A stretch of DNA of 64,000 bases from Streptococcus constellatus subsp. constellatus (GTDB lineage Bacteria; Bacillota; Bacilli; Lactobacillales; Streptococcaceae), in NCBI RefSeq assembly GCF_023167545.1, contig NZ_AP014647.1, forward strand, positions 868,001 through 932,000, read 5' to 3'. The notes under the pieces were generated by a model that did no database searches, was not told where the DNA came from, and saw only the letters and a program-made list of their open reading frames with translations. The position numbers and the translations under genes were made by a program. Positions within the stretch are counted from its first letter, which is position 1, and each line of letters starts with the position of its first letter. Below are positions 17,317 through 26,707 of the stretch, in pieces.

Positions 17317-17814
17317 CTATTTCTTTAACATTTTTTCCAGATAAGCAATTTTAACAAAATCCTTATCATTATTTTGGTCATTTCGATAGGAATCTTGCGA
17401 AGATGCTGTGTAAATCCTAAGATATTGTTCAGCATCAGGAAGAAAATAAATTACCCCTGCTGTTTCATGTTTTACCAATTCATCTAAAGGAATCCCAGCA
17501 AAGTTTTCCAAAGTATTCATGCTACCAAACTCAACCGATAGATTTCCTTTTTGAAATTCGTGCTCGTGCAAATCTACTAATTGGTAGCCAAGCCGGTTCA
17601 TAATCGTTTCAATCTTTTTAAAATCATAAATTCGTACCTCATCAGGTGCGTCCCATCCCCTAGGATCTCCTGGAACATGGATATCAATATCTCGTGCTTG
17701 CCAGTCTTGACCAGTTACCTGTTCAAGACCTAGCGAGCCCATAAGAAAAGGAATAATTCCGATTTTATTTAATTCCTCGGAAATTTTTAAAAACTCATGA
17801 AACTTCTCTTTCAT
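17317..17814 (-). CDS. Nucleotidyltransferase-fold protein, function unknown
   Basis: 165 aa. The segment FLMGSLGLEQ...ARDIDIHV (~20-45) fits the GS...DxD core of a minimal polymerase-beta nucleotidyltransferase, which could bind Mg-NTP. No regulatory or transmembrane part is seen. The start at 17814 is fixed by AAAGGAGAT; the longer frame is not supported. It is downstream of topA (about 60 bp) and has its own terminator. The role is unknown, and the annotation rests on this motif only. Confidence 0.6.
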   Translation of the reverse strand: MKEKFHEFLKISEELNKIGIIPFLMGSLGLEQVTGQDWQARDIDIHVPGDPRGWDAPDEVRIYDFKKIETIMNRLGYQLVDLHEHEFQKGNLSVEFGSMNTLENFAGIPLDELVKHETAGVIYFLPDAEQYLRIYTASSQDSYRNDQNNDKDFVKIAYLEKMLKK

Positions 17815-17875
17815 ATAATCTCCTTTTGTGGATGCGAAAATTATTTGCATAAGTTAAATTATGTAAAATATTGAA

Positions 17876-19960
17876 TTATTTTACTTTTTCTTCTTCGTAA
17901 TCCCCGTTGCTGCAGACAACTTGTTTGCCACCACCGCGAACTTTCTTTTCTACAAGATACTGACCGCATTTCGGACAAGAGCGACCAACCGGTTTATCCC
18001 AAGAGGTGAAGTCACAATCTGGATAGCGATTGCAACCATAAAAAAGCCGATTGCGCTTGGTTTTGCGCTCAATGATTTGTCCTTGATGACATTTAGGACA
18101 CTCTACGCCTATTTCTTTGACAATTGCTTGGGTGTGACGACAATCGGGGAAGTTGCTACAAGCATAGAATTTACCATAACGTCCTAACTTGATAACCATA
18201 GGACTTCCACAAACTTCACAATCAAAACCAGCCGGTTCGTCTTTAATTTGAATTTTCTCCATTTCAGTTTCTGCTTTAGAAACTTCTTTTTCAAATGGTT
18301 TATAAAATTCGTCAATGACCTTTTTCCACTGCTCTTTTCCGACTTCTACATCATCCAATTTGGCTTCCATATCAGCGGTAAACTTCACATTGACAATATC
18401 TGGGAAGAATTCAACAATCAATGAATTCACAATTTCTCCCAATTCGGTTGGTTCAAAGCGTTTGGAAACTAATTTTACATAGTAGCGTTTTTGAATAGTT
18501 TCAATCGTTGGTGCATAAGTTGATGGACGCCCAACGCCATTCTCCTCCAAGGTCTTAATTAAAGTTGCTTCTGAATAACGTGCTGGTGGTTGAGTAAAAT
18601 GCTGCTCAGGATTGGTGTTGATACACTTAACCAAATCACCTTTTTTCATGTCTGGCAGCATTTTGTTTTTATCAGAGTCGTTATAAATAGCTAGATAACC
18701 ATCAAATTTAACCTGACTACCATTTGCAGCAAATTGAACACCATTTTGCTCTAACTTCACACTCATCGTGTCAAATACCGCAGCAGTCATTTGACTCGCC
18801 ACGAAACGATTCCAAATCAACGTATACAATTTCAATTGATCTTTATCTAGATATTTTGCGATATTGTCAGGTGTATTAAATACACTTGACGGACGAATCG
18901 CTTCATGAGCATCTTGTGCGCCAGAAGTATTTCGGACTCTACTGCCATGTTTAGAATATTTTTCGCCAAAACGATCTGTAATGAAAGTTGCAGCTTCGTT
19001 TTGAGCTACTGGGCTAATACGAGTAGAATCTGTACGCATATAGGTAATCAAACCTTGCACACCAGAACCGATATTGATTCCTTCGTAGAGTTGTTGAGCG
19101 ACCATCATAGTTTTGCGAGTTCGGAAATTGATTTTATTAGCAGCGTCTTGCTGCATAGATGATGTAGTATAAGGTAACGGAGCATGACGCTTGCGTTCCT
19201 TTTTCTCAACACTTTCCACGGTAAATTCATCATTCTTGATTTGAGAAAGAACATTTTTGACATCATCGTTGATAGCAAGTTTCATTTTCTTGCCATTTAT
19301 ACCATAAAAGCTTGCTTGAAATTGCCGAGCACCTTTCTTGAACGTTCCATCAATCGTCCAATATTCTTCTGGCTTAAAAGCATTAATTTCGTTTTCACGA
19401 TCAATGATGAGCTTCAAAGCAACAGATTGCACACGTCCAGCAGATAATCCTTTTTTGACCTTTTTCCAGAGAATTGGAGAGATAGAGTACCCCACAATAC
19501 GGTCAAGGACACGACGCGCTTGTTGAGCATCTACCAAATCCATGTCAATCTGGCGCGGTTCTTTAAAAGCATTTTTTACTGCATCTTTCGTGATTTCGTT
19601 GAAAACAACACGATTTTTATCTGTCTCGTCTAGATTTAAGATATGAGCCAAATGCCAAGAAATAGCTTCTCCTTCACGGTCCGGGTCACTTGCAAGATAA
19701 ACTTGTTTAGCCTTTTTAGCTTCTTTTTTCAAATCATTGATAAGAGGCCCTTTCCCGCGAATATTGATATATTCTGGCTCATAGTTGTTTTCAAAATCAA
19801 CGGACATCGTAGACTTTTTCAAATCTCGAATATGACCTACGCTGGCTAAAACCTTGTAGTTCCGTCCTAAATATTTTTCAATTGTTTTTGCCTTAGCTGG
19901 CGACTCTACAATCACCAGATTTTTTTTAGCTGTTATTTTTTTCTTTGTTTTTGTTGCCAA
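17876..19960 (-). CDS. topA: DNA topoisomerase I
   Basis: Type IA topoisomerase that relaxes negative supercoils. About 694 aa. Toprim domain with [17 protein letters not shown] and the acidic [11 protein letters not shown]; the active-site Tyr lies in [10 protein letters not shown]. There are three C-terminal zinc-finger-like segments; the first two have four cysteines (CEVCG...CSNFPDC and CPKCHQG...CNRYPDC), and the third (CPKCG...CSNGD) keeps only three. The best start is TTG at 19960: AAGG is 8 bases upstream and the protein then begins MATKTKKK. The GTG at 19969 overlaps the ribosome site. Confidence 0.96.
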   Translation of the reverse strand: MATKTKKKITAKKNLVIVESPAKAKTIEKYLGRNYKVLASVGHIRDLKKSTMSVDFENNYEPEYINIRGKGPLINDLKKEAKKAKQVYLASDPDREGEAISWHLAHILNLDETDKNRVVFNEITKDAVKNAFKEPRQIDMDLVDAQQARRVLDRIVGYSISPILWKKVKKGLSAGRVQSVALKLIIDRENEINAFKPEEYWTIDGTFKKGARQFQASFYGINGKKMKLAINDDVKNVLSQIKNDEFTVESVEKKERKRHAPLPYTTSSMQQDAANKINFRTRKTMMVAQQLYEGINIGSGVQGLITYMRTDSTRISPVAQNEAATFITDRFGEKYSKHGSRVRNTSGAQDAHEAIRPSSVFNTPDNIAKYLDKDQLKLYTLIWNRFVASQMTAAVFDTMSVKLEQNGVQFAANGSQVKFDGYLAIYNDSDKNKMLPDMKKGDLVKCINTNPEQHFTQPPARYSEATLIKTLEENGVGRPSTYAPTIETIQKRYYVKLVSKRFEPTELGEIVNSLIVEFFPDIVNVKFTADMEAKLDDVEVGKEQWKKVIDEFYKPFEKEVSKAETEMEKIQIKDEPAGFDCEVCGSPMVIKLGRYGKFYACSNFPDCRHTQAIVKEIGVECPKCHQGQIIERKTKRNRLFYGCNRYPDCDFTSWDKPVGRSCPKCGQYLVEKKVRGGGKQVVCSNGDYEEEKVK

Positions 19961-19994
19961 TCTAAACACCTTCTAAAAGTAATAAACCTCATAG

Positions 19995-20023
19995 AGTTTA
20001 AACTATTTTTTTCAAGATGTCAA
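19995..20023 (-). promoter_or_regulatory. topA promoter
   Basis: Minus strand: TTGACA (20018-20023), 17 bp, TAAACT (19995-20000). Confidence 0.7.
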
Positions 20024-20054
20024 CTAGTAGCATTCTCTTATAGGAGAACTTGTT

Positions 20055-20897
20055 TTAAAATTGGAATTCAGAAAGTACGTCAGCCCCTGATGCGATGCAT
20101 TTTGCTCCTTCCTGAATCAAATGATGACAGCCATCACTTCTTCCATCTAAAATTGACCCTGGAATAGCAAATACATCTCGCCCTTCTTCCATTGCTCGCT
20201 CACAAGTAATAAGGCTGCCTGAGCGCATTTTGGCTTCAGCAACAATAACCCCTCTACACAATCCTGCTATAATCCGATTACGCTCTGGAAAATGAAATTT
20301 TAATGGCTCTGCTTCAGGACCATATTCACTAAGTACTAGATGATGTTCTCCCAAATACGATTGGAGTTTTTTATTCGCCCTTGGATAAAAAACGTCTAGA
20401 CCCGTTCCGATAACTGCAATTGTTCGACCACCATTTTGCAATGCTGCCATGTGAGCTGAGGTATCAATTCCGCGTGCTAAACCACTCACGATAACCAATT
20501 CATTGTTTAGCTCTTTAATAATCTTTTGAACGGATTGACTGCCTACTCGGCTACTATTCCGACTTCCTACAACAGCTACTTTAGGTAATTTTAGTAAATC
20601 CAAATTACCTTTATAAAAAAGAAGAACGGGTGGATTATAAATTTCACTCAAATCCCAAGGATATACATCTTCCAAGATAGAAAAAGATGGGAATTTCTCA
20701 AATTCTTGACGTAATAAATCATCATCTAATTGTAAATATTTTTCAATAAAAAGAGCAGGATTACGACATTCGGAGACAACTGCCATATCTTTGACTGACA
20801 ATTCTTTTTCGCGAATTTCTGCGTATTCCAATACATTGATGACTTGTTGGTTGGTCAAACCAGCTGTTTTTAGTTTATAAATATCAAAATTATCCAT
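20055..20897 (-). CDS. dprA: DNA processing protein DprA
   Basis: Competence protein that protects incoming single-stranded DNA, loads RecA and shuts off competence through ComE. About 280 aa. N-terminal SAM-like part, then the extended Rossmann fold with VAVVGSRNSSRVG, VSGLARGIDTSAH, GTGLDVFYP and FAIPGS. Start at 20897 from AAAGGA eight bases upstream. A com-box lies 43 bp before the ATG, so expression should be switched on by ComX. Confidence 0.97.
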   Translation of the reverse strand: MDNFDIYKLKTAGLTNQQVINVLEYAEIREKELSVKDMAVVSECRNPALFIEKYLQLDDDLLRQEFEKFPSFSILEDVYPWDLSEIYNPPVLLFYKGNLDLLKLPKVAVVGSRNSSRVGSQSVQKIIKELNNELVIVSGLARGIDTSAHMAALQNGGRTIAVIGTGLDVFYPRANKKLQSYLGEHHLVLSEYGPEAEPLKFHFPERNRIIAGLCRGVIVAEAKMRSGSLITCERAMEEGRDVFAIPGSILDGRSDGCHHLIQEGAKCIASGADVLSEFQF

Positions 20898-20939
20898 TTT
20901 ATCATTCCTTTTACTTTCATTAATATCTTTCAAAGATAC

Positions 20940-20947
20940 TATTCGTA
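20940..20947 (-). promoter_or_regulatory. Com-box (ComX/sigma-X recognition site) of dprA
   Basis: The minus strand reads TACGAATA, the exact streptococcal com-box core, with a T-rich stretch just upstream, 43 bp before the dprA start codon. Confidence 0.9.
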
Positions 20948-20956
20948 AAAGAAATG

Positions 20957-20981
20957 AAAAAACGAGAAATTCCCGTTTTTT
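20957..20981 (-). terminator. Terminator overlapping the acetyltransferase stop codon
   Basis: AAAAACG (20958-20964) pairs with CGTTTTT (20974-20980); it overlaps the last codon and ends ten bases before the com-box. Confidence 0.55.
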
Positions 20982-21537
20982 ACATTTTATCTAATTCTTT
21001 AATAATCCGAGCTGGGTTTCCTGCTAAAACAACATTATCACCATAAGATTTAGTGACAACTGATCCCGCACCAACGACAACATTGTTACCTAATGTTACT
21101 CCTGGTAAAATCGTTACACCACCACCTGCCCAGAAATTATCCCCAATAGTTATCGGTGCACCATACTCTACACCTGATATGCGTTCTTGTGCATCTAAGG
21201 GATGGATAGGAGTCAGAAGTTGACAATTCGGCCCAAACAATGCATTTTTTCCAATTGTAATCGGGCAGACATCAAGCATGGTCATGTTCCAATTAGAGTA
21301 GAAATTCTCACCTAAATGTATATTGATACCATAATCGCAAACAAAATTTGGCTTCATAGAAATACTTTCACCAGTAGAACCAAGCCATTCTTTTACTAAA
21401 TCACTTCTTCTTTTGTCATCTCGTTCTGCGTTAAATGTGTATTGAAATTTGCGAGAACGAGATACAAGCTTGCGTAATTCTGGATCTTGAGGATTGTATA
21501 ATTGTCCCGCTATCATTTTTTCATATTCAGTTTCCAT
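20980..21537 (-). CDS. maa: Sugar O-acetyltransferase, maltose acetyltransferase family
   Basis: Acetyl-CoA dependent acetyltransferase with a left-handed beta-helix built from hexapeptide repeats (PITIGKNALFGPNCQL to VVVGAGSVVTKSYG). 185 aa, the normal length. N-terminal MAC domain (EYEKMIAGQLYNPQDPEL). The catalytic His is in LLTPIHPLD. It resembles LacA/Maa proteins; the in vivo acceptor sugar is unclear. It lies downstream of a broken antiterminator gene and ends in a terminator before dprA. Confidence 0.92.
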   Translation of the reverse strand: METEYEKMIAGQLYNPQDPELRKLVSRSRKFQYTFNAERDDKRRSDLVKEWLGSTGESISMKPNFVCDYGINIHLGENFYSNWNMTMLDVCPITIGKNALFGPNCQLLTPIHPLDAQERISGVEYGAPITIGDNFWAGGGVTILPGVTLGNNVVVGAGSVVTKSYGDNVVLAGNPARIIKELDKM

Positions 21538-21584
21538 TGATTTTCCTTTTCATTCTTGATAAATAAATGGTTAAATACATTTGT

Positions 21585-21816
21585 TCATCTATGCGCATAA
21601 CTAATTTCATCAGCCATTTCAATGATATTAGAAGGCAATTCCAATAACAGGTCACGCTTGTTTTTCTGATAAAACATATTTTTTCTCAATTAGGTTGTCC
21701 TGAATGTCATCTCCCGCCTTACAACCAAAGGCTAACCCACGTCCCATTAGAACTACTTCTTGGTGATTTTCTTCAGAAATGACTACATTATTGTTTAAAA
21801 CCTTGCTAATAATCAT
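21585..21816 (-). pseudogene. Remnant of a BglG/LicT-family antiterminator
   Basis: From an ATG overlapping the rnhB stop codon, the frame reads the typical RNA-binding CAT domain (SKVLNNNVV, VVLMGRGLAFG, GDDIQDN, IEKKYVLSE, about 52 codons) and then hits TGA. In the next frame the start of a PRD domain continues (RDLLLELPSNIIEMADEISYAH) before another stop. A full LicT is about 280 aa, so this is frameshifted and largely deleted. It fills most of the gap between rnhB and maa. The target beta-glucoside operon is not in the window. Confidence 0.85.
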
Positions 21817-22595
21817 TTTTGATCCTCTGCCTTTTTAATCATAGATTTAATTGGTTCAAAGGTTTTCCGGTGGATAGGAGTAATTCCTCTACGTTTCAAT
21901 CCTTCTAAATGATGCTGAGTTCCATAACCAACATTGTGTGCAAAGTCATAACCTGGATAAGTTAAGTCATAATCTGTCATCATGCGATCCCTAGTCACTT
22001 TTGCTACGATTGAAGCAGCCGCAATGGAGAGTGAATTAGCATCTCCTTTGATGATAGATGTCTGTGGTATTTGAAGATCTAGCTTCATGGCATCAATCAG
22101 AAGATGTTGTGGAGTAATTTTAAGATTTCTAACTGCTTCTATCATAGCCAACTTCGTTGCTTCATAGATATTCACTTCATCAATAACTTGATTATCCTTG
22201 ATACCAATACCAATTGCAACCGCTTGCTTTAGCACTTCTTGATAGATTGTTTCATGTTTTTTCTTAGAAATTTTCTTGCTATCGTTGAGACCTTTTATTT
22301 TAGAGTCTTTAGGTAAAATAACTGCCGCAGCCACAACAGGACCGGCCAAAGGACCACGACCAACTTCATCAATGCCGGCAATCCATTCTATACCCTGTGC
22401 ATAAAAATCTTTTTCATAGCATAGCATTTTTTCCAATCGAGCGTCTTCTTCATACTCGTCTTGAATTGCTTTGCGACGCTTAACAACCAATTTCTTTACC
22501 CCAGTCCGCTCATCATGAGCCAGCGCTTTAAAAAATGGATCATCCAAACCAGTAACTTGTTCCAACTGTTTCTGAATTTCTTTAATCGTTGCCAT
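21813..22595 (-). CDS. rnhB: Ribonuclease HII
   Basis: Removes RNA from RNA-DNA hybrids, including single ribonucleotides. 260 aa. An N-terminal extension (~70 aa) precedes the catalytic core starting [17 protein letters not shown] with the acidic D-E pair; further catalytic Asp in LIDAMKL and the later D-R-M segment. It overlaps the upstream rbgA by 14 bp, so translation is coupled. Confidence 0.97.
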   Translation of the reverse strand: MATIKEIQKQLEQVTGLDDPFFKALAHDERTGVKKLVVKRRKAIQDEYEEDARLEKMLCYEKDFYAQGIEWIAGIDEVGRGPLAGPVVAAAVILPKDSKIKGLNDSKKISKKKHETIYQEVLKQAVAIGIGIKDNQVIDEVNIYEATKLAMIEAVRNLKITPQHLLIDAMKLDLQIPQTSIIKGDANSLSIAAASIVAKVTRDRMMTDYDLTYPGYDFAHNVGYGTQHHLEGLKRRGITPIHRKTFEPIKSMIKKAEDQK

Positions 22596-23433
22596 TCAAG
22601 TCTCCCAGCATATCCAATGTATATCGCCCTACTTTTCCGTCACGAATCTCTTTGATAAAAAGCTGATAAAACCGGTCATAATTATCGCGAAATCCTAATT
22701 TCTGTGTCATATCCATAATTATTTCCGGTGCTTCTTCTTTCAAGTCTATTTGCTTGAACCGTTCTCGAAGCTCTTTTGGATAATGTTCTTTAAAATAATT
22801 GATTCCGAAAATAGTAACTTCATCCATTGGGAGCAAATCGTCTTTAATTGCTCCTGTTAAAGCGAGTTTTAAAGCTACTTTTTCATCCTCAAACTTAGGC
22901 CAGAGAATCCCTGGAGTATCTAAAATTTCCAAGTCCTTATTAGACTTGAGCCACTGCTGCCCCTTGGTAACACCTGGTTTATTTCCAGTCACAGCGATTT
23001 TTTTCCCAGCTAAACGGTTCATCAGGGTTGATTTACCAGCGTTCGGGATGCCGATAATCATAGTCCGCAATGTTTCAATTTGGATCCCACGTTCTTTTTG
23101 CCGAGCAATTTTTTCTTTCATTAATGACTTAGCTGCTTCTGTGACTTTTTTAACAGTTGATTGTTCTTTAGAATTGATTGCCAAGGTCTTGATACCTTGA
23201 CTTTCAAAATATCTTCGCCACTCTTTCGTCACATCAGAATCAGCTAAATCCGCCTTATTTAAAATAAGAAGCTTGGGCTTATCACTCACGATTTTAGTTA
23301 GCATAGGATTTTGACTAGATAATGGCAAACGCGCATCTACTAAAATTGTCACAAAATCCACAAATTTGATATTTTCTTGTACTTGTCTCCGAGCTTTTGA
23401 CATGTGTCCTGGAAACCATTGAATTGTTACCAT
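22582..23433 (-). CDS. rbgA: Ribosome biogenesis GTPase RbgA (YlqF)
   Basis: Circularly permuted GTPase for late assembly of the 50S subunit. 283 aa. The motif order is permuted: G4 NKADL (~60), then G1 GIPNAGKST (~128), then G3 DTPGILWP. The N-terminal [12 protein letters not shown] is diagnostic. AAAGAGGG precedes the ATG. First gene of rbgA-rnhB. Confidence 0.97.
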   Translation of the reverse strand: MVTIQWFPGHMSKARRQVQENIKFVDFVTILVDARLPLSSQNPMLTKIVSDKPKLLILNKADLADSDVTKEWRRYFESQGIKTLAINSKEQSTVKKVTEAAKSLMKEKIARQKERGIQIETLRTMIIGIPNAGKSTLMNRLAGKKIAVTGNKPGVTKGQQWLKSNKDLEILDTPGILWPKFEDEKVALKLALTGAIKDDLLPMDEVTIFGINYFKEHYPKELRERFKQIDLKEEAPEIIMDMTQKLGFRDNYDRFYQLFIKEIRDGKVGRYTLDMLGDLNGND

Positions 23434-23468
23434 GAAAACCCTCTTTCTTACAGTATTCTAACATTTTC

Positions 23469-23477
23469 ATTATATCA
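23469..23477 (-). promoter_or_regulatory. Extended -10 promoter of rbgA-rnhB
   Basis: Minus strand TGA-TATAAT (TATAAT at 23469-23474), 36 bp before the start. Confidence 0.6.
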
Positions 23478-23512
23478 GAATTTTAAATAATCCGCATTGA
23501 TAAATAGAGTCA

Positions 23513-23540
23513 TAAAAAAAGCCTTTCAAAAATAAAAGGC
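23513..23540 (-). terminator. Terminator of the acyl-CoA cluster's downstream unit
   Basis: GCCTTT (23521-23526) pairs with AAAGGC (23535-23540), with a T run on the minus strand. It sits just after the metallo-hydrolase gene. Confidence 0.8.
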
Positions 23541-23552
23541 GATTTTTAAATT

Positions 23553-24470
23553 TTAATGATATAAAGCAGGTTTTCTATCTTGCTTATCGGTAAATAGAAG
23601 TCTTGGTTCACGAATCCGCTTTACATAATCAACAATTTCTTTTCCTTCATGGTCAAATTCTGCAACAGCAAAAAATTGATCATGATAAAAGAAAAATTTA
23701 TAATGATTTTCAAATGCTTCCTTGAGCCATTTTTCTTTTGCAATAATAGAACGCATAGGATAGTCATCTACAGCAGCAACCCAAACAGGCTTACGATGCG
23801 CGTGGGTTAAGAGCAAATCTGCCATATGGATCATCGTTTCCTTTCCCTGTTTCAGTAAAATAATACTATGACCATTGCTATGCCCGCCAGTATGAACTAG
23901 TTGAATTTCTGGAATGATATTTAAATATTCAGTGAATGTCTCGACTTGATGCTGAATCGGCTCCCAATTTTCTCTGAGATAGGTTCCTCGCGTTCGATTG
24001 TTTGGATTCATCATTTCATACCATTCAATATCATTGACAAAAATCTTAGCCTTGGGAAAGGTTGAAACCAATTGATTGTTTTCATCTAATTTCGTTAAAC
24101 CGCCAGAGTGATCGTGGTGCATGTGAGTCATCAACACATGAGAAATATCTTTTGGTGTCAACCCTAAGGTTTCTAAGCTTTCCTCAATTCTGCTTTCGGA
24201 TAAAATTCCTAGATTTCGTCTCTGTTTATCCGAAAGTTTAGCAGTATTAAAACTTGCATCAATTAAATAGTTTTTGTCCTTGTATTGAATCAATATGGGA
24301 TCTGTCAATTCAACCATCATATTTTCTTTAGTTGTTGGATAATAGCGTGACCAAACAACTTTTGGTACAGGGCCAAAGAGAGTGCCTGCATCCGTCATTT
24401 TATCAGCACCACGTAACCAAATTAGTTTCATGTCTCCAAATTGATATTCTTGTAGAGTGAGTTTTGCCAT
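23553..24470 (-). CDS. Metallo-beta-lactamase fold hydrolase (YtnP/lactonase-like)
   Basis: 305 aa. Zinc ligands are clear: THMHHDHSGG (~115-124), the later His in HTGGHSNGHS (~194) and Asp in HMADLLLTHAH. The long N-terminal part before the HxHxDH box is typical of the YtnP/AHL-lactonase branch. The substrate is not known; a lactone or thioester would fit the position beside acyl-CoA genes (inference). It is only 3 bp after the acyl-CoA dehydrogenase-like gene, so the two are co-transcribed. Confidence 0.83.
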   Translation of the reverse strand: MAKLTLQEYQFGDMKLIWLRGADKMTDAGTLFGPVPKVVWSRYYPTTKENMMVELTDPILIQYKDKNYLIDASFNTAKLSDKQRRNLGILSESRIEESLETLGLTPKDISHVLMTHMHHDHSGGLTKLDENNQLVSTFPKAKIFVNDIEWYEMMNPNNRTRGTYLRENWEPIQHQVETFTEYLNIIPEIQLVHTGGHSNGHSIILLKQGKETMIHMADLLLTHAHRKPVWVAAVDDYPMRSIIAKEKWLKEAFENHYKFFFYHDQFFAVAEFDHEGKEIVDYVKRIREPRLLFTDKQDRKPALYH

Positions 24471-24473
24471 TTC

Positions 24474-25586
24474 TTACTCCTTTAGCCATCTTTCAGCAAT
24501 TTCTCGTCTAATAGAATTTCCAGACCTACCATAATTTTCAATAATCTCAGCATCCTTTAAGTAACGTCTGATATTAATTTTATCAAATTTTTGAAAAGGC
24601 CCGATAAGTCTAATAATTTCATCGGATATTTCAATTGCAACTTTAGTTGTGTATAATTTTATGCGAGAAACAAATTTTGCGTCTTCTTCTATCTGACTAG
24701 GATAGGAGTCAAAATAAGCTTCTGCCGAGCATAGTTTATTATACAAATCAGCAAACTTATGTTGGTGAACCTCGACATCAATCAAGCGCTTACCAAATTC
24801 TCTTTTCACTTTTGCAAATTCAAGTCCTTTCTTAAAAGCTCCCTCAGCAATCCCTAACGCAATAGCACTTAAACCAAGTTGCATATTCTTGATAATGTTA
24901 GCAAATTGTACATCTCCAAGCAATTCACCTCCCAGTAAAGCATGTTTTGGGAGTAAGACATTTTCTAAAGTAACTGAACTCAAAGGGAGACCGATTAACC
25001 CTGGCTTTTCAATTTGTTCACCAATCAGAACATCTGAATCATTCGGATCGACAATAAAGAGTCCGTACGTCTCTTCCTTACTTTGTTCTTTTACTTTTGC
25101 CAAAATTAATAATATATCTGCAACACTGCTATTAGAAATCATGGCTTTTTTCCCTGATAGATACCAGCCCTGCTCAGTTTTTGTTGCATAGGTTTCTAGG
25201 TCTTCCAGTCCATTTAAGTGCTTATATTCACAAAATCCCAGCCCTGCTATGCAGTTGCCTTTCAGTAATTTTTCAAGATATAACTCCTTTTGCTCTGCTG
25301 TCCCAAAATTTAAAATAGAATAGATGCCATAGCAGCCTTGGGTTAATAAAATAGCTGAAAGAGCAGCAAATTCATTAGCAATTTTTCGGATAAATGTGAT
25401 GAAATCAGAGCTCAATGTATGATTTTTTTCAGATAAAATGGGCGAAAATATCTTCATATCATTCGCTAAATTATCCCATATCTCTCTTGGGAAATCATTT
25501 GACTCATCATATTCTCTTACATAGTTTCTAATTGCTGTATTTACATATGAATCAAGCATTGTTGCTGTAGTGCTATTTTTTGACAT
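24474..25586 (-). CDS. Acyl-CoA dehydrogenase-like protein without the usual catalytic Glu
   Basis: 370 aa with the all-alpha/beta/all-alpha layout of the family: the flavin-binding region around GLGFCEYKHLNG (~117), WYLSGKKAMISNSSVADI, and the C-terminal KREFGKRLIDVEVHQHKFADL. In normal enzymes a segment like YEGTSEI carries or sits near the base; here the same place reads ENYGRSGNSIRREIA. The catalytic Glu therefore appears to be missing or displaced, so the reaction may be non-standard or the protein non-catalytic. It lies between the LysR regulator and the metallo-hydrolase. Confidence 0.78.
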   Translation of the reverse strand: MSKNSTTATMLDSYVNTAIRNYVREYDESNDFPREIWDNLANDMKIFSPILSEKNHTLSSDFITFIRKIANEFAALSAILLTQGCYGIYSILNFGTAEQKELYLEKLLKGNCIAGLGFCEYKHLNGLEDLETYATKTEQGWYLSGKKAMISNSSVADILLILAKVKEQSKEETYGLFIVDPNDSDVLIGEQIEKPGLIGLPLSSVTLENVLLPKHALLGGELLGDVQFANIIKNMQLGLSAIALGIAEGAFKKGLEFAKVKREFGKRLIDVEVHQHKFADLYNKLCSAEAYFDSYPSQIEEDAKFVSRIKLYTTKVAIEISDEIIRLIGPFQKFDKINIRRYLKDAEIIENYGRSGNSIRREIAERWLKE

Positions 25587-25608
25587 TGATTCTCTCCTTT
25601 ATTAAGTA

Positions 25609-26517
25609 TCAAGGCTCTGAAATAGGCTGATAATAATCTTTTAAAAGTTCTTCATAAACATATGCTTCAACTTCGTTATAATTTGTTTTATAAGGTCTGC
25701 AGAACCAAATATTAAATGGTATCGGATCTTTAAAACGGACAACTTTAAATTTATCTTTATCTACAAAGTACTCTACTGGACGAGGTAAAATAGCAATCAT
25801 ATCGTTCTCATACGTGGACTCTGTTAAAAAGTCCCACGTTGATGATAAATAGGTAAAATTCGTTTTTATTTTTTTGTTTTTTAATTTCTCTGTTATCAAT
25901 TCATAAGTGGTAAATGATTTATTAAAGGTTGCCAAATCATAAGCAGCGATGTCTTTCCATTCTAAAAATTCTTTATCCGCTAAAGGATGATTTTTGTCCA
26001 TGTAAGCCGCATATTCATCGACTTGGATAATATATTGCTCATATTTTTTTGTATCCAAACTAGTTGGTTCAATCAATAAAACAAAATTCAAATCGCCTTC
26101 GATAAATTTTTGACGTAAATCCTTGCTTCCACCTTCTACAACTTGAATATTGATGTGTGGATTATCCTTTAAAAATTTGGGGAGCACACTGGCAAAGTAA
26201 ACGCGTAAAATCAAAGAAGGAATACCTAAACTAATGGTACCTTTTTGTTTCTGGGCTTCTCTATGAATCATGGACTGCATTTCTTCGTAACGATTAACAA
26301 TTTCAGTTGCAAAACGATAAATTTTCCCACCAGCTTCTGTCAGACTTTCTAGCCTTCCGTTTCTACGATTAAAAAGCTGAAGTCCTTCAGCGGTTTCGAA
26401 ATTTGTGACAAATTGACTCAAAGCAGATTGACTAATATGAATTTTTTTAGCAGCAATTGAAAGATTACATCCACATTCAACGATATTAATAAAATACGTC
26501 ATTTGAATAATATCCAT
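25609..26517 (-). CDS. LysR-family transcriptional regulator
   Basis: 302 aa. N-terminal winged helix with LSIAAKKIHISQSALSQF (~18-35), then a periplasmic-binding-like effector domain. Upstream on the minus strand are a TTGACA at 26558-26563 and a weak -10. It is 22 bp before the dehydrogenase-like gene and so probably co-transcribed with it and the hydrolase. By position it is the natural candidate regulator of the acyl-CoA cluster, responding to a small acid or CoA ester (inference). Confidence 0.9.
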   Translation of the reverse strand: MDIIQMTYFINIVECGCNLSIAAKKIHISQSALSQFVTNFETAEGLQLFNRRNGRLESLTEAGGKIYRFATEIVNRYEEMQSMIHREAQKQKGTISLGIPSLILRVYFASVLPKFLKDNPHINIQVVEGGSKDLRQKFIEGDLNFVLLIEPTSLDTKKYEQYIIQVDEYAAYMDKNHPLADKEFLEWKDIAAYDLATFNKSFTTYELITEKLKNKKIKTNFTYLSSTWDFLTESTYENDMIAILPRPVEYFVDKDKFKVVRFKDPIPFNIWFCRPYKTNYNEVEAYVYEELLKDYYQPISEP

Positions 26518-26571
26518 GTTCGTCGTCTCCTATCTTCAATATTTTTGTGATGTAATTTGTCAAGAATAAAA

Positions 26572-26610
26572 TAGCAACCAATCATTTTGAATACAGATGA
26601 TTAGTTGCTA
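26572..26610 (-). terminator. Terminator after the CoA-transferase genes
   Basis: 14-bp arms (26572-26585 and 26597-26610) with one mismatch, between the CoA-transferase beta gene and lysR. Confidence 0.75.
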
Positions 26611-26707
26611 ATAGTTCGATTAAAAACTTATCATCGATAAAGTTCTTTATAAGCATATAGTAACACATTTTATAGCAAACAGTAGTTCTATTTGCTTGAT
26701 ATTTTAA

